A DNA stretch of 64,000 nt, taken from assembly GCA_958295815.1 (NCBI GenBank), contig OY282374.1, forward strand, positions 2,438,856 through 2,502,855. The letters run 5' to 3'. A program made the position numbers and the translations under genes. This DNA is from Candidatus Poribacteria bacterium. Lineage in GTDB: Bacteria > Poribacteria > WGA-4E > WGA-3G. How positions within the stretch are numbered: the stretch's first letter is position 1; each line of letters opens with the position of its first letter. Of this stretch, positions 43,219-52,005 are shown one piece after another. The notes below the pieces were generated by a model. That model ran no database searches, was not told the DNA's origin, and was given only the letters and a program-made list of their open reading frames with translations.

Positions 43219-45930
43219 CTATAGCGGTTCTAACCGTACCGGACACACTTTTAGTTCCGCAGTATGCGTAACCGGGTCGTAGCCAGAACCGGTCAACATG
43301 TTGACAGGGACATCCGCAAAACTGAAACTGGCGAAAACCGTACCGCGCGGTGAACGATTCGTCGCCTTCACTTTAATAGTAATACTACCACGTGCGCTGC
43401 TCATCTTACACCATTCTCCGTCCGCCAATTCCCATCTCTCAATATCAGCAGGATTGACTTCCAAAGATTCTTCGGATAGGAGATAGTCAATGCCTTGTGC
43501 TCTGCCTGTCTGCGTTCGGGTGTGATAGGACTGCAAGCGTCTACCAGTTGTGAGCCACACCGGGAACTCTTCGTCAATCGTCTCGGCAGGGTCTCGGTAA
43601 TGCACATTTGAAAAGATACCGCGTCCGTTCACAAACGTTTCCTCATGGAGTCTTGGTGTACCGGGGTGATCTTTGTGTGGCACGGGCCACTGGTTGTTTA
43701 AAGTGTCCGTGGCACCTTTCTCAATACGATCCCAATCTAATCCTGCGTAAATTGGCGAAATTCGACAGAGTTCATTAAATATCGGTTTCGGAGTGTCAAA
43801 GTCAAAACCTTCAAATCCGAGACGTTGCGCAATTTGACAGATAATCCACCAATCCGGTTTTGCCTCACCCGGTGGTGGCACTGCGGCACGCATCCGTTGG
43901 ACGCGGCGTTCTGTATTCGTGCACACACCATCTGTTTCACCCCATGCCGTCGCTGGCAATACAACATCGGCAAGTTCCGCGGTCTCAGTCAGAAATATGT
44001 CAATAACAACAAGGTGCTCCAATGAACGAAGCGCATGCTCACAATGCTCTCGATCGGGGTCAGAAATCAACGTGTTTTCACCGTCAATGAGCATCGCATG
44101 AATGCCCTCACCACAGAGATCTAAGGCAGTCACTTTAGTGATACCCTTCTCTAAGTCGATCTCTCTACCGTATTCGGCTTTGAACTTCGCTTGATATTCT
44201 GGATCCGTGACAGCTTGGAAACCGGGATAGTTGTTGGGTAATGCACCACTATCCCCGGCACCTTGGATGTTATTCTGCCCGCGCATTGGGTTGATACCCG
44301 TCCCCTCTCGTCCGATATTACCGGTCATCAGAGCCAGATTGCACAGACTCTGAACATTCTCGACACCACAAATGTGTTCCGTAATCCCTAACGTGTAGTA
44401 GATAGCCCCTTTGTCTGCGCTACCATACAACATCGCTGCGGTTTCAATATCCTTTGCAGGCACACCCGTGATGCTTTCTGCCCACTCGGGTGTCCACTGG
44501 CTGATGTGCTCAAAGAACGCATCAAACCCAGTCGTGCGGTTTTTGATGAAATCTTCATTAATCAAGCCTTCGCGGGCGATGACGTGTGCCATGCCAAGAA
44601 GCAGTGCTGTATCCGAGCCAACGCGGAGCGGTAGAAAAAGATCAGACATCTCCGCTAACCCGATGCGTCTCGGATCCGCGACGATTAACTTTGCCCCGCG
44701 GGCAACTGCCTTTTTAAGCCCAGTCGCTGCCACTGGGTGACACTCCGTCATATTTGTGCCGATACAGAAGATAACCTCCGGCTTCTGCATATCAACGAGC
44801 GGATTAGACATCGCTCCACGTCCGATTGTCGCTGCCAGACCGGCAACGGTCGGAGCGTGTCAGGCACGGCTGCAATTGTCGATATAGTTCGTACCGAACC
44901 CTACACGAATAAACTTCTGCATGAGATATGCAGCTTCACTCGGTGCGCGCCCAGAAGCGACGCCATAGACGCTATGTCTACCGTGCTCAGCATTTACCTT
45001 CCGAAATCCTTCGGCAGTTCTGTCAAGTGCATCGTCCCACGTGGCTTCGTGGAGTTCACCATCGTCGCCGCGAACAAGAGGCGTTTTCAAGCGATCAGGA
45101 TGATGCACGAAATCGTAAGCGAACTGCCCTTTGACACAGAGTGCACCCTGATTCGCAGGACCGTCCATTGCCGGGTGGATGCCGACGATCTTCTCATTTT
45201 TCGTCAGAACATCAACAGAACACCCAACACCGCAATACGGACAGATTGTACGTGTTTTGTCAGGAACAGCATCTGCAACCTCATCAACAGCGCGGAGTGC
45301 TTTTTTATCAGCGAGTGCCCCGGTCGGACAGGTCTGGATACACTGACCACAAAAGGTACAAGCGGAGTCCTTGAGAAGCCCGTCAAATTCGGTCGTAATC
45401 TGTGTATGGAAACCACGATTCATGACGTTAATGGCATGGTCACCCTCTTGCTCGGCACAGACACGGACGCACCGATAACAAGAGATGCAGAGTTCATAAT
45501 CTCTGAGGATAAACGGATTATCATCGGCTTTGTTAGTCCCCGACTTCGCACCTGATATGCTTGTGCCATTAATCTCGTACTTATCGCGAAGGCTCGCCAG
45601 TTCCCCAGAAGCATAACCGCGCAAAGGTGGCACATCAACTTCACGATTCTCGCTGACAACCATCTCAAGCAGCGTTTTTCGGTATGCCTCTATTGTATCA
45701 GTCACTGTTCGTACCACCATCCCTGCCGTCGCTTGCGTTGTACAGGATGCCACTGGATTTCGCGAACCCTCCAATTCGACAATACAGAGGCGACATCCCC
45801 CAAAAGGCTCAAGCCGTGGGTCATAGCAGAGCGTCGGAATCTCTTTTTGATGGCGTTCTGCTACTTCAAGGATCGTTTCACCTTCGGAGAAAGTAACTTC
45901 GATGCCATCAATTTCCATCTTATGCGTCAT
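43219..45930 (-). CDS. fdhA: formate dehydrogenase alpha subunit, selenocysteine-containing
   Basis: A single gene of 904 codons with an in-frame UGA (44860-44862) at residue 357, between ..NYIDNCSRA and HAPTVAGLAATIG.., exactly where formate dehydrogenases have Sec or Cys. A SECIS hairpin follows. Domains: [2Fe-2S] ferredoxin (Cys 35, 46, 49, 63), two [4Fe-4S] sites (C-I-S-C-Y-R-C-x3-C at 148-158; C-T-F-C-G-Q-C-x3-C at 191-201), the molybdopterin Fe4S4 domain (ICPYCGVGC at 229-237), then the molybdopterin and dinucleotide-binding domains to the end. It oxidises formate to CO2, passing electrons to NAD or a quinone-linked partner. The His-Cys cluster of NuoG-like forms is missing, and no beta/gamma subunit or accessory gene is adjacent. 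ATG behind GGAG. Confidence 0.95.
44812..44862 (-). promoter_or_regulatory. SECIS element of fdhA (with the Sec UGA)
   Basis: Reading the minus strand: UGA, then CGCUCC that can pair with GGAGCG at the far end, and the inner stem GUUGCC/GGCAGC closed by the loop GGUCU. Loop sequence and the 18-nt distance from UGA equal those of the E. coli fdhF SECIS, which binds SelB. Confidence 0.9.
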
Positions 45931-45973
45931 AATCTATACTCCAAACCCAGAACCATACGTTCGCGGAAACATT

Positions 45974-47044
45974 TTATTCTTCTTTAGTGAAATCAATTTG
46001 TGGAACCTCTAAAGTGCCAGCTAATATTTGCTGTCTCGCTGTTTCAACCTTTTGCTGTACCTCCTCAGGCACCTGAGATCTCAGTTCTGGGTTATAAGTC
46101 AAAGCGATTGCCCCGTCTGTAGTCATTGTGAAGATATACAGTTTGGGTTCAAAAGTGCCTGCTTTGACAGCCGAGGCAAGTTGCACATAGGCTTTCGGTG
46201 TAATCACGGCATTGGCGAGCACCGCTCGAGGCGAAACCACACTCTGATCTCGGTTAGCACCAAAGGCATAGACGATTTTACCGGCGTCCTGTGCCATAAC
46301 AACTGCTTCAAACACACCAAGACCGGCTTCATTCGCATTATGAAAAATAAAGTCAACGCCTTCATGTATCTGTGCAAGTGCCAGATCTCTTGCCTTAGCA
46401 ATGTTTTCCCAATCGCCAACATAGGCACGTTGCAGTACGGCATCAGGATTGACACTTTTCACACCACCTTCAAACGCTATAAATACGCTGCTACCAGATG
46501 GAAGTTCCTGCCCACCAATCATACCAATCATGTCTGTTTGGGTCATCATACCGGCGATCATACCTAAGAGGTAGCTGGCTTGTTCAAGTCGAAAGACAAT
46601 CGGTGAGACGTTCTCGCGAACAGCTCCACTTGCACCCGCAGACGTAATAAAGACGATTTCAGGGTAATCTTGAGCGACCGCTATCGCCGCCTCTTGATAC
46701 TCGAAACCGTGTCCGAAGATAAGGTCATAGCCATCCATCGCGTAGGCACGAAAATCTGCCTCCCATTCAGCAGGAGTTAAACTCTCAACATAGTCTATTT
46801 CCGCGCCTAATTCTGTTTCAATAGCCTTCAAGCCGTCGTGCGCTAATGCATTCCATCCCTGATCGCTAATCGAGCCAGGGAGAAGCATACCCACCTTAAA
46901 TGTATCAGGTTCAGGTGTATGGATATCCTTGGTTACCTCCCGAATATTCTGACAGCCAAGCATGGATCCAAATGCCAAAAAACTTATAATTAAGAATGCG
47001 TTTGCAAGTCTATCCATCAATTTCCAATAAATCCGTTGTGCCAT
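45974..47044 (-). CDS. BMP-family ABC substrate-binding lipoprotein (1)
   Basis: A 356-residue periplasmic binding protein of the BMP/PnrA group (nucleoside or purine uptake). Lipobox FLAFGSMLGC at the N-terminus, then FKVGMLLPGSISDQGWNALA, DYVESLTPAEWEADFRAYA, YDLIFGHGFEYQEAA, SYLLGMIAGMMTQTDMIG and YVGDWENIAKARDLALAQI. It is the only lipoprotein of the three paralogues. Starts 28 bases after the stop of paralogue 2, behind GGAG, so the two share an operon. The C-terminal part ends in PQIDFTKEE, also seen in the others. Confidence 0.9.
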   Translation of the reverse strand: MAQRIYWKLMDRLANAFLIISFLAFGSMLGCQNIREVTKDIHTPEPDTFKVGMLLPGSISDQGWNALAHDGLKAIETELGAEIDYVESLTPAEWEADFRAYAMDGYDLIFGHGFEYQEAAIAVAQDYPEIVFITSAGASGAVRENVSPIVFRLEQASYLLGMIAGMMTQTDMIGMIGGQELPSGSSVFIAFEGGVKSVNPDAVLQRAYVGDWENIAKARDLALAQIHEGVDFIFHNANEAGLGVFEAVVMAQDAGKIVYAFGANRDQSVVSPRAVLANAVITPKAYVQLASAVKAGTFEPKLYIFTMTTDGAIALTYNPELRSQVPEEVQQKVETARQQILAGTLEVPQIDFTKEE

Positions 47045-47072
47045 AAATGACGTTCTCCATCCTTAAGATAGA

Positions 47073-48116
47073 CTATTCCTCTTGGGTGAGATACGTTTGT
47101 TGCACCTTCAACTCGCCTGAGAGAATTTTTGCTTTCGCCTCATCAACGGCTTTCTGAGCCAACACTGACACCTTATCTTTTAATACGGGATTGTAAACAA
47201 AAGTAATCGCCTCATCAGTCGCCATCGTGAAAGTATACAGTTGCGGTTCAAAAGATCCTTCCTTCACAGCCTTGGCAACGTGTACAAAGACCTTTGGTGT
47301 AACAATAGCATTCGCAAGTATTGTTGTAGGGGATATTTCACTCTGATCTCGATAGGCACCGAAAGTGTAGACGACTTTTCCATCAGCCTGTGCAGTCTCT
47401 ACAGCTTGAAAGGCCCCGAGCCCCGCGACATCTGCGTTGGGAAAAATAAAGTCTATGCCTTCATTGATTTGCGCGAGTGCGAGTTCCTTTCCCTTACCGA
47501 TGTCCTCCCAATTGCCTACATACGCGCGTCGAACTTCGGCATCAGGGTTAACACTTTTAACGCCGTTTTCAAATGCGACAAACGTGCTGTTGATAGCGGG
47601 TATATTTTGTCCACCCACAATACCGATTTTGTTCGTTTGCGTCATAGACCCAGCTATAATCCCCAACAGATAAACAGGTTCCTCAATCCCAAAAATCATC
47701 GGAGATATATTGTCCGTGATTGTACTACCAGAGGACGTAATAAAAACGGTTTCAGGGAAGTCCGGGGCAACTTCTTTCGCAGGATCCTGATACTCGAAAC
47801 CGTGTCCAAAGATGAGATGATACCCGTCCAACGCGTAATCACGGAAATGCGCCTCCTGATCTGTGGGTGTACGACTCTCAACATGACTGATCTTCGCACC
47901 TAATTCTTCTTCAACCGCTTTAAGTCCATCATAAGCCAAAGCATTCCATCCACCATCGGTGATAGAAGCAGGTAAAAGTAGAGCAACCTTAAACTCTTCA
48001 TGTTCTTTCGCATAGATATCTGTATTTAAAATCAACATGAATCCGATTACGAAGAGACACAAGTGCAGAGCATAGATCGCAATACTATATCTCGATTTGA
48101 AAGGTATCTGTTTCAC
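47073..48116 (-). CDS. BMP-family ABC substrate-binding protein (2), GTG start
   Basis: A 347-residue paralogue of the protein at 49694. FKVALLLPASITDGGWNALA, HFRDYALDGYHLIFGHGFEY, VYLLGIIAGSMTQTNKIGIV and YVGNWEDIGKGKELALAQI identify the BMP family. A GTG at 48116 with GGGAG eight bases upstream gives a signal peptide aligned with that of paralogue 3 (VKQIPFKSRYSIAIYAL against VIQIFYKMRNNTAIYAL), so an in-frame ATG further upstream inside the IS element is not used. Not a lipoprotein. The TnpB element ends about 50 bases upstream and may have displaced the native promoter. Confidence 0.88.
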   Translation of the reverse strand: MKQIPFKSRYSIAIYALHLCLFVIGFMLILNTDIYAKEHEEFKVALLLPASITDGGWNALAYDGLKAVEEELGAKISHVESRTPTDQEAHFRDYALDGYHLIFGHGFEYQDPAKEVAPDFPETVFITSSGSTITDNISPMIFGIEEPVYLLGIIAGSMTQTNKIGIVGGQNIPAINSTFVAFENGVKSVNPDAEVRRAYVGNWEDIGKGKELALAQINEGIDFIFPNADVAGLGAFQAVETAQADGKVVYTFGAYRDQSEISPTTILANAIVTPKVFVHVAKAVKEGSFEPQLYTFTMATDEAITFVYNPVLKDKVSVLAQKAVDEAKAKILSGELKVQQTYLTQEE

Positions 48117-48181
48117 GTAGATACTCCCATATAATATGTAATGATACCGTTGTGTAGAACCTATAGAAATCCGTAGATTTC

Positions 48182-48300
48182 TGGTTTCCATACTTCCTGT
48201 TTCCGTCGCTCGTGCCTCCAAACGAGGTCTTACTTGGACTCCACAGGCGTTTATCGTCTCCTCGCAACTCGTGGCGACAGTTAAAGGTCAAGCGGAGACA
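48182..48300 (-). ncRNA. candidate omega RNA (TnpB guide)
   Basis: TnpB elements make a guide RNA from the 3' end of tnpB into the right end. Here the about 100-base non-coding stretch between the tnpB stop and the right-end hairpin is well kept and rich in self-pairing (GTCGCCACGAGTTGCGAGGA, CCTCGTTTGGAGG). Location is inferred from known elements; the guide would be the sequence beyond the right end. Confidence 0.4.
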
Positions 48301-49375
48301 GATTGATAGCTGCGTTGAGGTCTCTGTCACATTCAAAACCGCATTTGGGGCAGTGGTAAGTGCGATCCGAAAGCGTCAAGTCCGTTTTCTTGTCTCCGCA
48401 GTTACTACAGGTCTTACTTGATGCGAAAAACATATCGGCTTCTGTGATTGGAATACCGCGACGCTCTGCCTTGTATTTCAACATCGTTAGAAACCGCGAT
48501 AATGCAGAATCAGACAACGCCTTTGCAATCCGTCTATTTTTTAGCAGTCCGCTGATATTCAGTGTCTCTATACCGATAGCAGAGGCACGCTTAACAATAG
48601 CCGTTGATGCTTTATGGTGTGCATCCTCACGGATACAAGCAATGCGATAGTGGACTGCACCGAGTCTGTCCTTTGCTTTTTGCCAATTTTGTGAGCCTTT
48701 GGACTTGCGCGATAAAGCCTTGTTCGCACGTCTGAGTTTGCGTTGATACCGCTTCAGAGGGCGTGGATTCTCGTATACAACGCCATCAGAACACGTTGCG
48801 AGGGTGTTGATACCCACATCAACACCGATAGGTTCTCTATCGTCAAATAGAGGCGGTTGGTGTGTGTAATTGCTTTGGTCACACCGTACCAGTATAGAAA
48901 CGGACCAACGTCCGTTTCGCTTGGATACCACAATCTTTGACACCTCTCCCGTAAACCGCAATTCCTCGCGCATGCGAACCCAACCGATCTTCGGCAACTT
49001 GATACGCTTTTTATAGACTTCAACCGTTCCTACGCCATTGTCCGCTTGATAGGATATTCTATCAGATCGTTTCTTGTAGACAGGGAATCGGTTTTGTTTC
49101 TTCTTCCAGCGGGATACAGCATCACCGAAGTTGTGGATAGCGTTCTTGGAGGCATTCTGCGAGAGTCCGTCACACCAGTCAAAACGATCACGCTTGACGG
49201 CATTGAACTTACGCTTGATGTCTTGATAGGTTCGCCATTGGTTAACTTCTAAGCCTGTTTTGAACGACGACAAAGCGAAATTGAAGGCAACACGGGCATA
49301 GCCAGAATGCTGCGCCATAAGCGTGGATTGCTTGTTATTCGGATTGAGGGCAATTTTCTGTGTTCTTATTTTCAT
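48281..49375 (-). CDS. tnpB: TnpB RNA-guided nuclease (IS605 OrfB)
   Basis: A 364-residue complete TnpB. N-terminal WED/REC-like part (MKIRTQKIALNPNNKQSTLM.., SQNASKNAIHNFGDAVSRW), then RuvC: IGVDVGINTLATCSDG gives the first Asp, IGIETLNISGLLKN the Glu, the zinc finger C-S-N-C-x15-C-P-K-C follows, and CDRDLNAAINL gives the last Asp. All three catalytic residues and four zinc cysteines are present, so it should be active as an RNA-guided DNase. The ATG at 49375 is chosen because the upstream in-frame codons lie in the left-end structure. Confidence 0.92.
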   Translation of the reverse strand: MKIRTQKIALNPNNKQSTLMAQHSGYARVAFNFALSSFKTGLEVNQWRTYQDIKRKFNAVKRDRFDWCDGLSQNASKNAIHNFGDAVSRWKKKQNRFPVYKKRSDRISYQADNGVGTVEVYKKRIKLPKIGWVRMREELRFTGEVSKIVVSKRNGRWSVSILVRCDQSNYTHQPPLFDDREPIGVDVGINTLATCSDGVVYENPRPLKRYQRKLRRANKALSRKSKGSQNWQKAKDRLGAVHYRIACIREDAHHKASTAIVKRASAIGIETLNISGLLKNRRIAKALSDSALSRFLTMLKYKAERRGIPITEADMFFASSKTCSNCGDKKTDLTLSDRTYHCPKCGFECDRDLNAAINLSPLDL

Positions 49376-49386
49376 TGGGTTATCAC

Positions 49387-49468
49387 GTATCACGCTTTTT
49401 ACCCCTGACAAGTGGGTGGCAGACACGTAGCCTTGCGACTACGCTTGTCATGTCTGCCAACGTGATAC
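49387..49468. repeat. left-end structured region of the TnpB element
   Basis: Several nested inverted repeats (8-bp GTATCACG, 8-bp GGCAGACA, 5-bp CGTAG, and TGACAAG/CTTGTCA) that can form alternative hairpins, as at IS605 ends recognised in single-stranded form. The region 49469-49693 up to the next gene holds no recognised gene, only AT-rich DNA and a CGTGCT/AGCACG hairpin near 49645. Confidence 0.6.
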
Positions 49469-49693
49469 AATAATTCTAACTTTATCGACGAAAAAAGTCA
49501 ACGGTTTTTAAAATAAAATTACTGAAATATGCTGAAATCTATAGTTTTTCAACTACTGTTAATCAACCCTTATACAATAAATTCAACAGAGCATATAAAT
49601 CGCTGTTGTTGAGCTATTACCTCCCTTGTGATGTATTTGCTGACGTGCTACGGAGCACGCCAATCAGATGTTGTTTATAGAGGCATGCCAACC

Positions 49694-50743
49694 TTAGTCA
49701 TCTTCCTTTTCACTGAAGTCGATTTGCGGCACCTTTAACTCGCCTGCAAGAATTTTCGCTTTCGCCGCTTCAACAGCTTTTTGCACCGCTTCAGGCACTT
49801 TATCCTTCAATGCGGGATTGTAAGTAAGGGTAATCGCTTCATCCGTTAGCATATTGAAGGTATAAATCTGCGGTTTAAAGTTGCCACTCTTAACAATCTC
49901 GGCAATTTTCAGAAAAGCTTTCGGCGTAATCACAGCATTCGCTATCACGGTTGTCGGAGAAATATCGCTCTTATCACGGTTCGCGCCAAAGGTGTACACA
50001 GTTTTTCCATCTTTCTGAGCAAGTTCAGCCGCCTCATAAGAACCGAGTCCTGCCGCATCCGCATTCGGGAAAATAAAGTCAACACCCTCATTAATCTGAG
50101 CGAGTGCGAGTTCCTTGCCTTTGCCGATATCCTCCCAGTTCCCAACGTATACCCAAGATACCTCTACATCAGGGTTTACACTTTTCGCACCGCCTTCAAA
50201 CGCCATAAACGTGCTATTCACAGATGGGATATTCTGCCCGCCCATGACCCCGAGCTTATTCGTCTGCGTCATCATACCAGCGATCATTCCTAAAAGATAA
50301 GCAGGCTGTTCAACACGAAAGTTGGTTGGTGAGATGTTGTCGGTGACAGTACCACCAGAAGAGGTAATAAAAATCGTCTCAGGAAAATCAGGGGCAACCG
50401 CTTTCGCGGGGTCTTGAAACTCATATCCGTGTCCAAACACCATGTTGTAGCCGTCGAGTGCATAAGAACGGAATTGTTCTTCCTGATCTGTCGGTGTTCG
50501 GGTCTCAGCGTGGCTGATTTCTGCACCGAGTTCTTTCTCAATCGCCTTAAGCCCCTCATAAGCCAAAGCGTTCCAACCCGCATCACTAATTGAACCTGGA
50601 AGCAGCATGGCAACCTTAAATTTTTCATGATCTTTTGCCTCAAGATCCATGCTGCCAATTAGCGCGAACCCAATCACAAAAAGACACAGACCCAAGGCGT
50701 AAATTGCAGTGTTATTTCGCATCTTATAAAATATTTGTATCAC
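49694..50743 (-). CDS. BMP-family ABC substrate-binding protein (3), GTG start
   Basis: A 349-residue BMP protein: FKVAMLLPGSISDAGWNALA, EEQFRSYALDGYNMVFGHGY, PAYLLGMIAGMMTQTNKLGV, YVGNWEDIGKGKELALAQI. Signal peptide without lipobox, cleavage likely near LEA-KDHEK. A GTG start at 50743 fits the GGAG before it and aligns with paralogue 2. Divergent from the transporter operon at 50966, which provides the ATPase and permeases. Likely the ancestral binding protein of the system. Confidence 0.9.
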   Translation of the reverse strand: MIQIFYKMRNNTAIYALGLCLFVIGFALIGSMDLEAKDHEKFKVAMLLPGSISDAGWNALAYEGLKAIEKELGAEISHAETRTPTDQEEQFRSYALDGYNMVFGHGYEFQDPAKAVAPDFPETIFITSSGGTVTDNISPTNFRVEQPAYLLGMIAGMMTQTNKLGVMGGQNIPSVNSTFMAFEGGAKSVNPDVEVSWVYVGNWEDIGKGKELALAQINEGVDFIFPNADAAGLGSYEAAELAQKDGKTVYTFGANRDKSDISPTTVIANAVITPKAFLKIAEIVKSGNFKPQIYTFNMLTDEAITLTYNPALKDKVPEAVQKAVEAAKAKILAGELKVPQIDFSEKEDD

Positions 50744-50877
50744 GTCAAAAATTCTCCTCACGTTATAGACATATTTAGTACAATATAGCATGTTTATACG
50801 AAAAATGTAAAGTGTAATGAACACAGTTTATCGATAAAACGCTATTTTTTCTAATGCAGATATTTACAGAATTTATG

Positions 50878-50906
50878 TTGACACACTTGCATATATAACT
50901 TATACT
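50878..50906 (+). promoter_or_regulatory. consensus sigma-70 promoter of the transporter operon
   Basis: Perfect TTGACA (50878-50883), 17 bp, TATACT (50901-50906), 60 bases before the DUF6807 ATG. The best-matching promoter in the window. Confidence 0.8.
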
Positions 50907-50965
50907 TTTCAAAATATTCTGTAGGGATAGGTCTTGTGCCTACCCAATAACACAAAAGAGAAAAT

Positions 50966-51817
50966 ATGAAAAACAATTTTGAAGTTAAGGTTAATGCAAA
51001 AACACATTTGGTCGTTCAAAGCGATACGGGACGTTGCTTAGGTGGTGTCGGTGCCAACTTCTATCGTCCCTTCGTCTTTCCATTCTACACACCGGCAGGA
51101 CACACCGTCGTCCAAGAGTTCGCCTTCGATCACCCCTTCCACAACGGCGTTTTCGTCGGACAAGGACCCGTACAGGTAGGTGAAAGAGAGGCAGGTTTCT
51201 GGGCATCACCACCCCGCCGCTCGTTCACTGATAAAGTATTCGAGAAATTGGGACGCATGGATACGCAGAAAGAGATTGACATCACTCCCCATGAGAAAGG
51301 CGTTCAGTTCGTTCAAAACGTCGTTTGGCGAGATGAAGACGAAGAGCCGTTAATCGACGAAATTCGCACTGTCAATCTTCACGCGCTCGCTGATGCAACA
51401 ATTTGTGATATGACAAGCGAGAAGATCGCAGCTTACGGTACAGTTACGTATCCGCAAACGAAGTTTGGGAGCATCGGTATCCGTGTTGAACCGAGACTTC
51501 TACCTGTCATGGGTGGCGTTGTGTTCGGTGACAATGGTCGTAAAGGTGGTGTTGATGTCGTCCACGAAGGCGAGTCAGATTTCGTCGCCTACCAGAACGC
51601 ACTAACTGGACACGGAGAGTTTGGTGTCTTTATGAGCATTCTCGATGAAGGCGCTCGTGGTCCTTGGTTCATTCGAGATTACGGTATGGCACTCTATAAT
51701 CCGACTTGGACAGGTTCAATATCAACACCATCAAGTGAGAGTTGGAAAATCTCACTCCGAGTTATCGCTTACGACGGTGAATTGACACCTGCAAGGGCTG
51801 CACAATGGATACAATAG
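50966..51817 (+). CDS. DUF6807 (PmoA-like family) protein
   Basis: A 283-residue protein of the DUF6807 group often labelled methane-oxygenase PmoA-like, although there is no link to methane oxidation. Features are RPFVFPFYTPAGHTVVQEFA, DHPFHNGVFVGQG (the D-H-P-x-H-x-G motif) and FVAYQNALTGHGEFGVF. No signal peptide. In Planctomycetes-like bacteria these genes lie in sugar or nucleoside loci. It precedes the ABC ATPase gene by 188 bases and is driven by the strong promoter upstream. True function unknown. Confidence 0.75.
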   Translation: MKNNFEVKVNAKTHLVVQSDTGRCLGGVGANFYRPFVFPFYTPAGHTVVQEFAFDHPFHNGVFVGQGPVQVGEREAGFWASPPRRSFTDKVFEKLGRMDTQKEIDITPHEKGVQFVQNVVWRDEDEEPLIDEIRTVNLHALADATICDMTSEKIAAYGTVTYPQTKFGSIGIRVEPRLLPVMGGVVFGDNGRKGGVDVVHEGESDFVAYQNALTGHGEFGVFMSILDEGARGPWFIRDYGMALYNPTWTGSISTPSSESWKISLRVIAYDGELTPARAAQWIQ

Positions 51818-52005
51818 AACAGTTATCAGGGCGGTTGACTCCATTTCATTCCGTCAACCTCTCAGTCGCCAGTTGTCAGTCAAGCGTCGTTGAAGGTAAC
51901 GCCTCAAGCAAGAAGTTCCTGACAGCGAATGAAGTAAACGTTCTGATACTGAGAAAGGAACGCAGCGAAACCCCTGAAAGTGCAACGACCTGACCACTAA
52001 CAACT

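Larger units (their letters stand above)
48166..49468 (-). mobile_element. TnpB-only IS605/IS1341-type element
   Basis: A single tnpB gene flanked by structured ends: a GAAATC-CGTA-GATTTC hairpin at 48166-48181 (right end) and a nested structure with GTATCACG/CGTGATAC (49387-49394, 49461-49468), GGCAGACA/TGTCTGCC (49418-49425, 49451-49458) and CGTAG/CTACG (49426-49430, 49439-49443) at the left end. No tnpA is present, so it cannot move by itself. Boundaries are estimated from the hairpins. Inserted between two BMP paralogue genes. Confidence 0.75.

Noticed and set aside
43219..44811. Two separate formate dehydrogenase genes
   Set aside because: The second part would start inside the molybdopterin domain; the stop between them is a UGA with a SECIS hairpin at the Sec position, so it is one gene.
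48117..48221. Extended N-terminus of BMP protein 2 reaching into the TnpB element
   Set aside because: A GTG with a good GGGAG site at 48116 aligns with the paralogue's N-terminus, while the longer form has no signal peptide at its front.
51805..51993. Open frame of 62 codons between the DUF6807 and ABC ATPase genes
   Set aside because: Low-complexity spacer sequence, overlaps the end of the DUF6807 gene and has no ribosome site or recognisable protein features.
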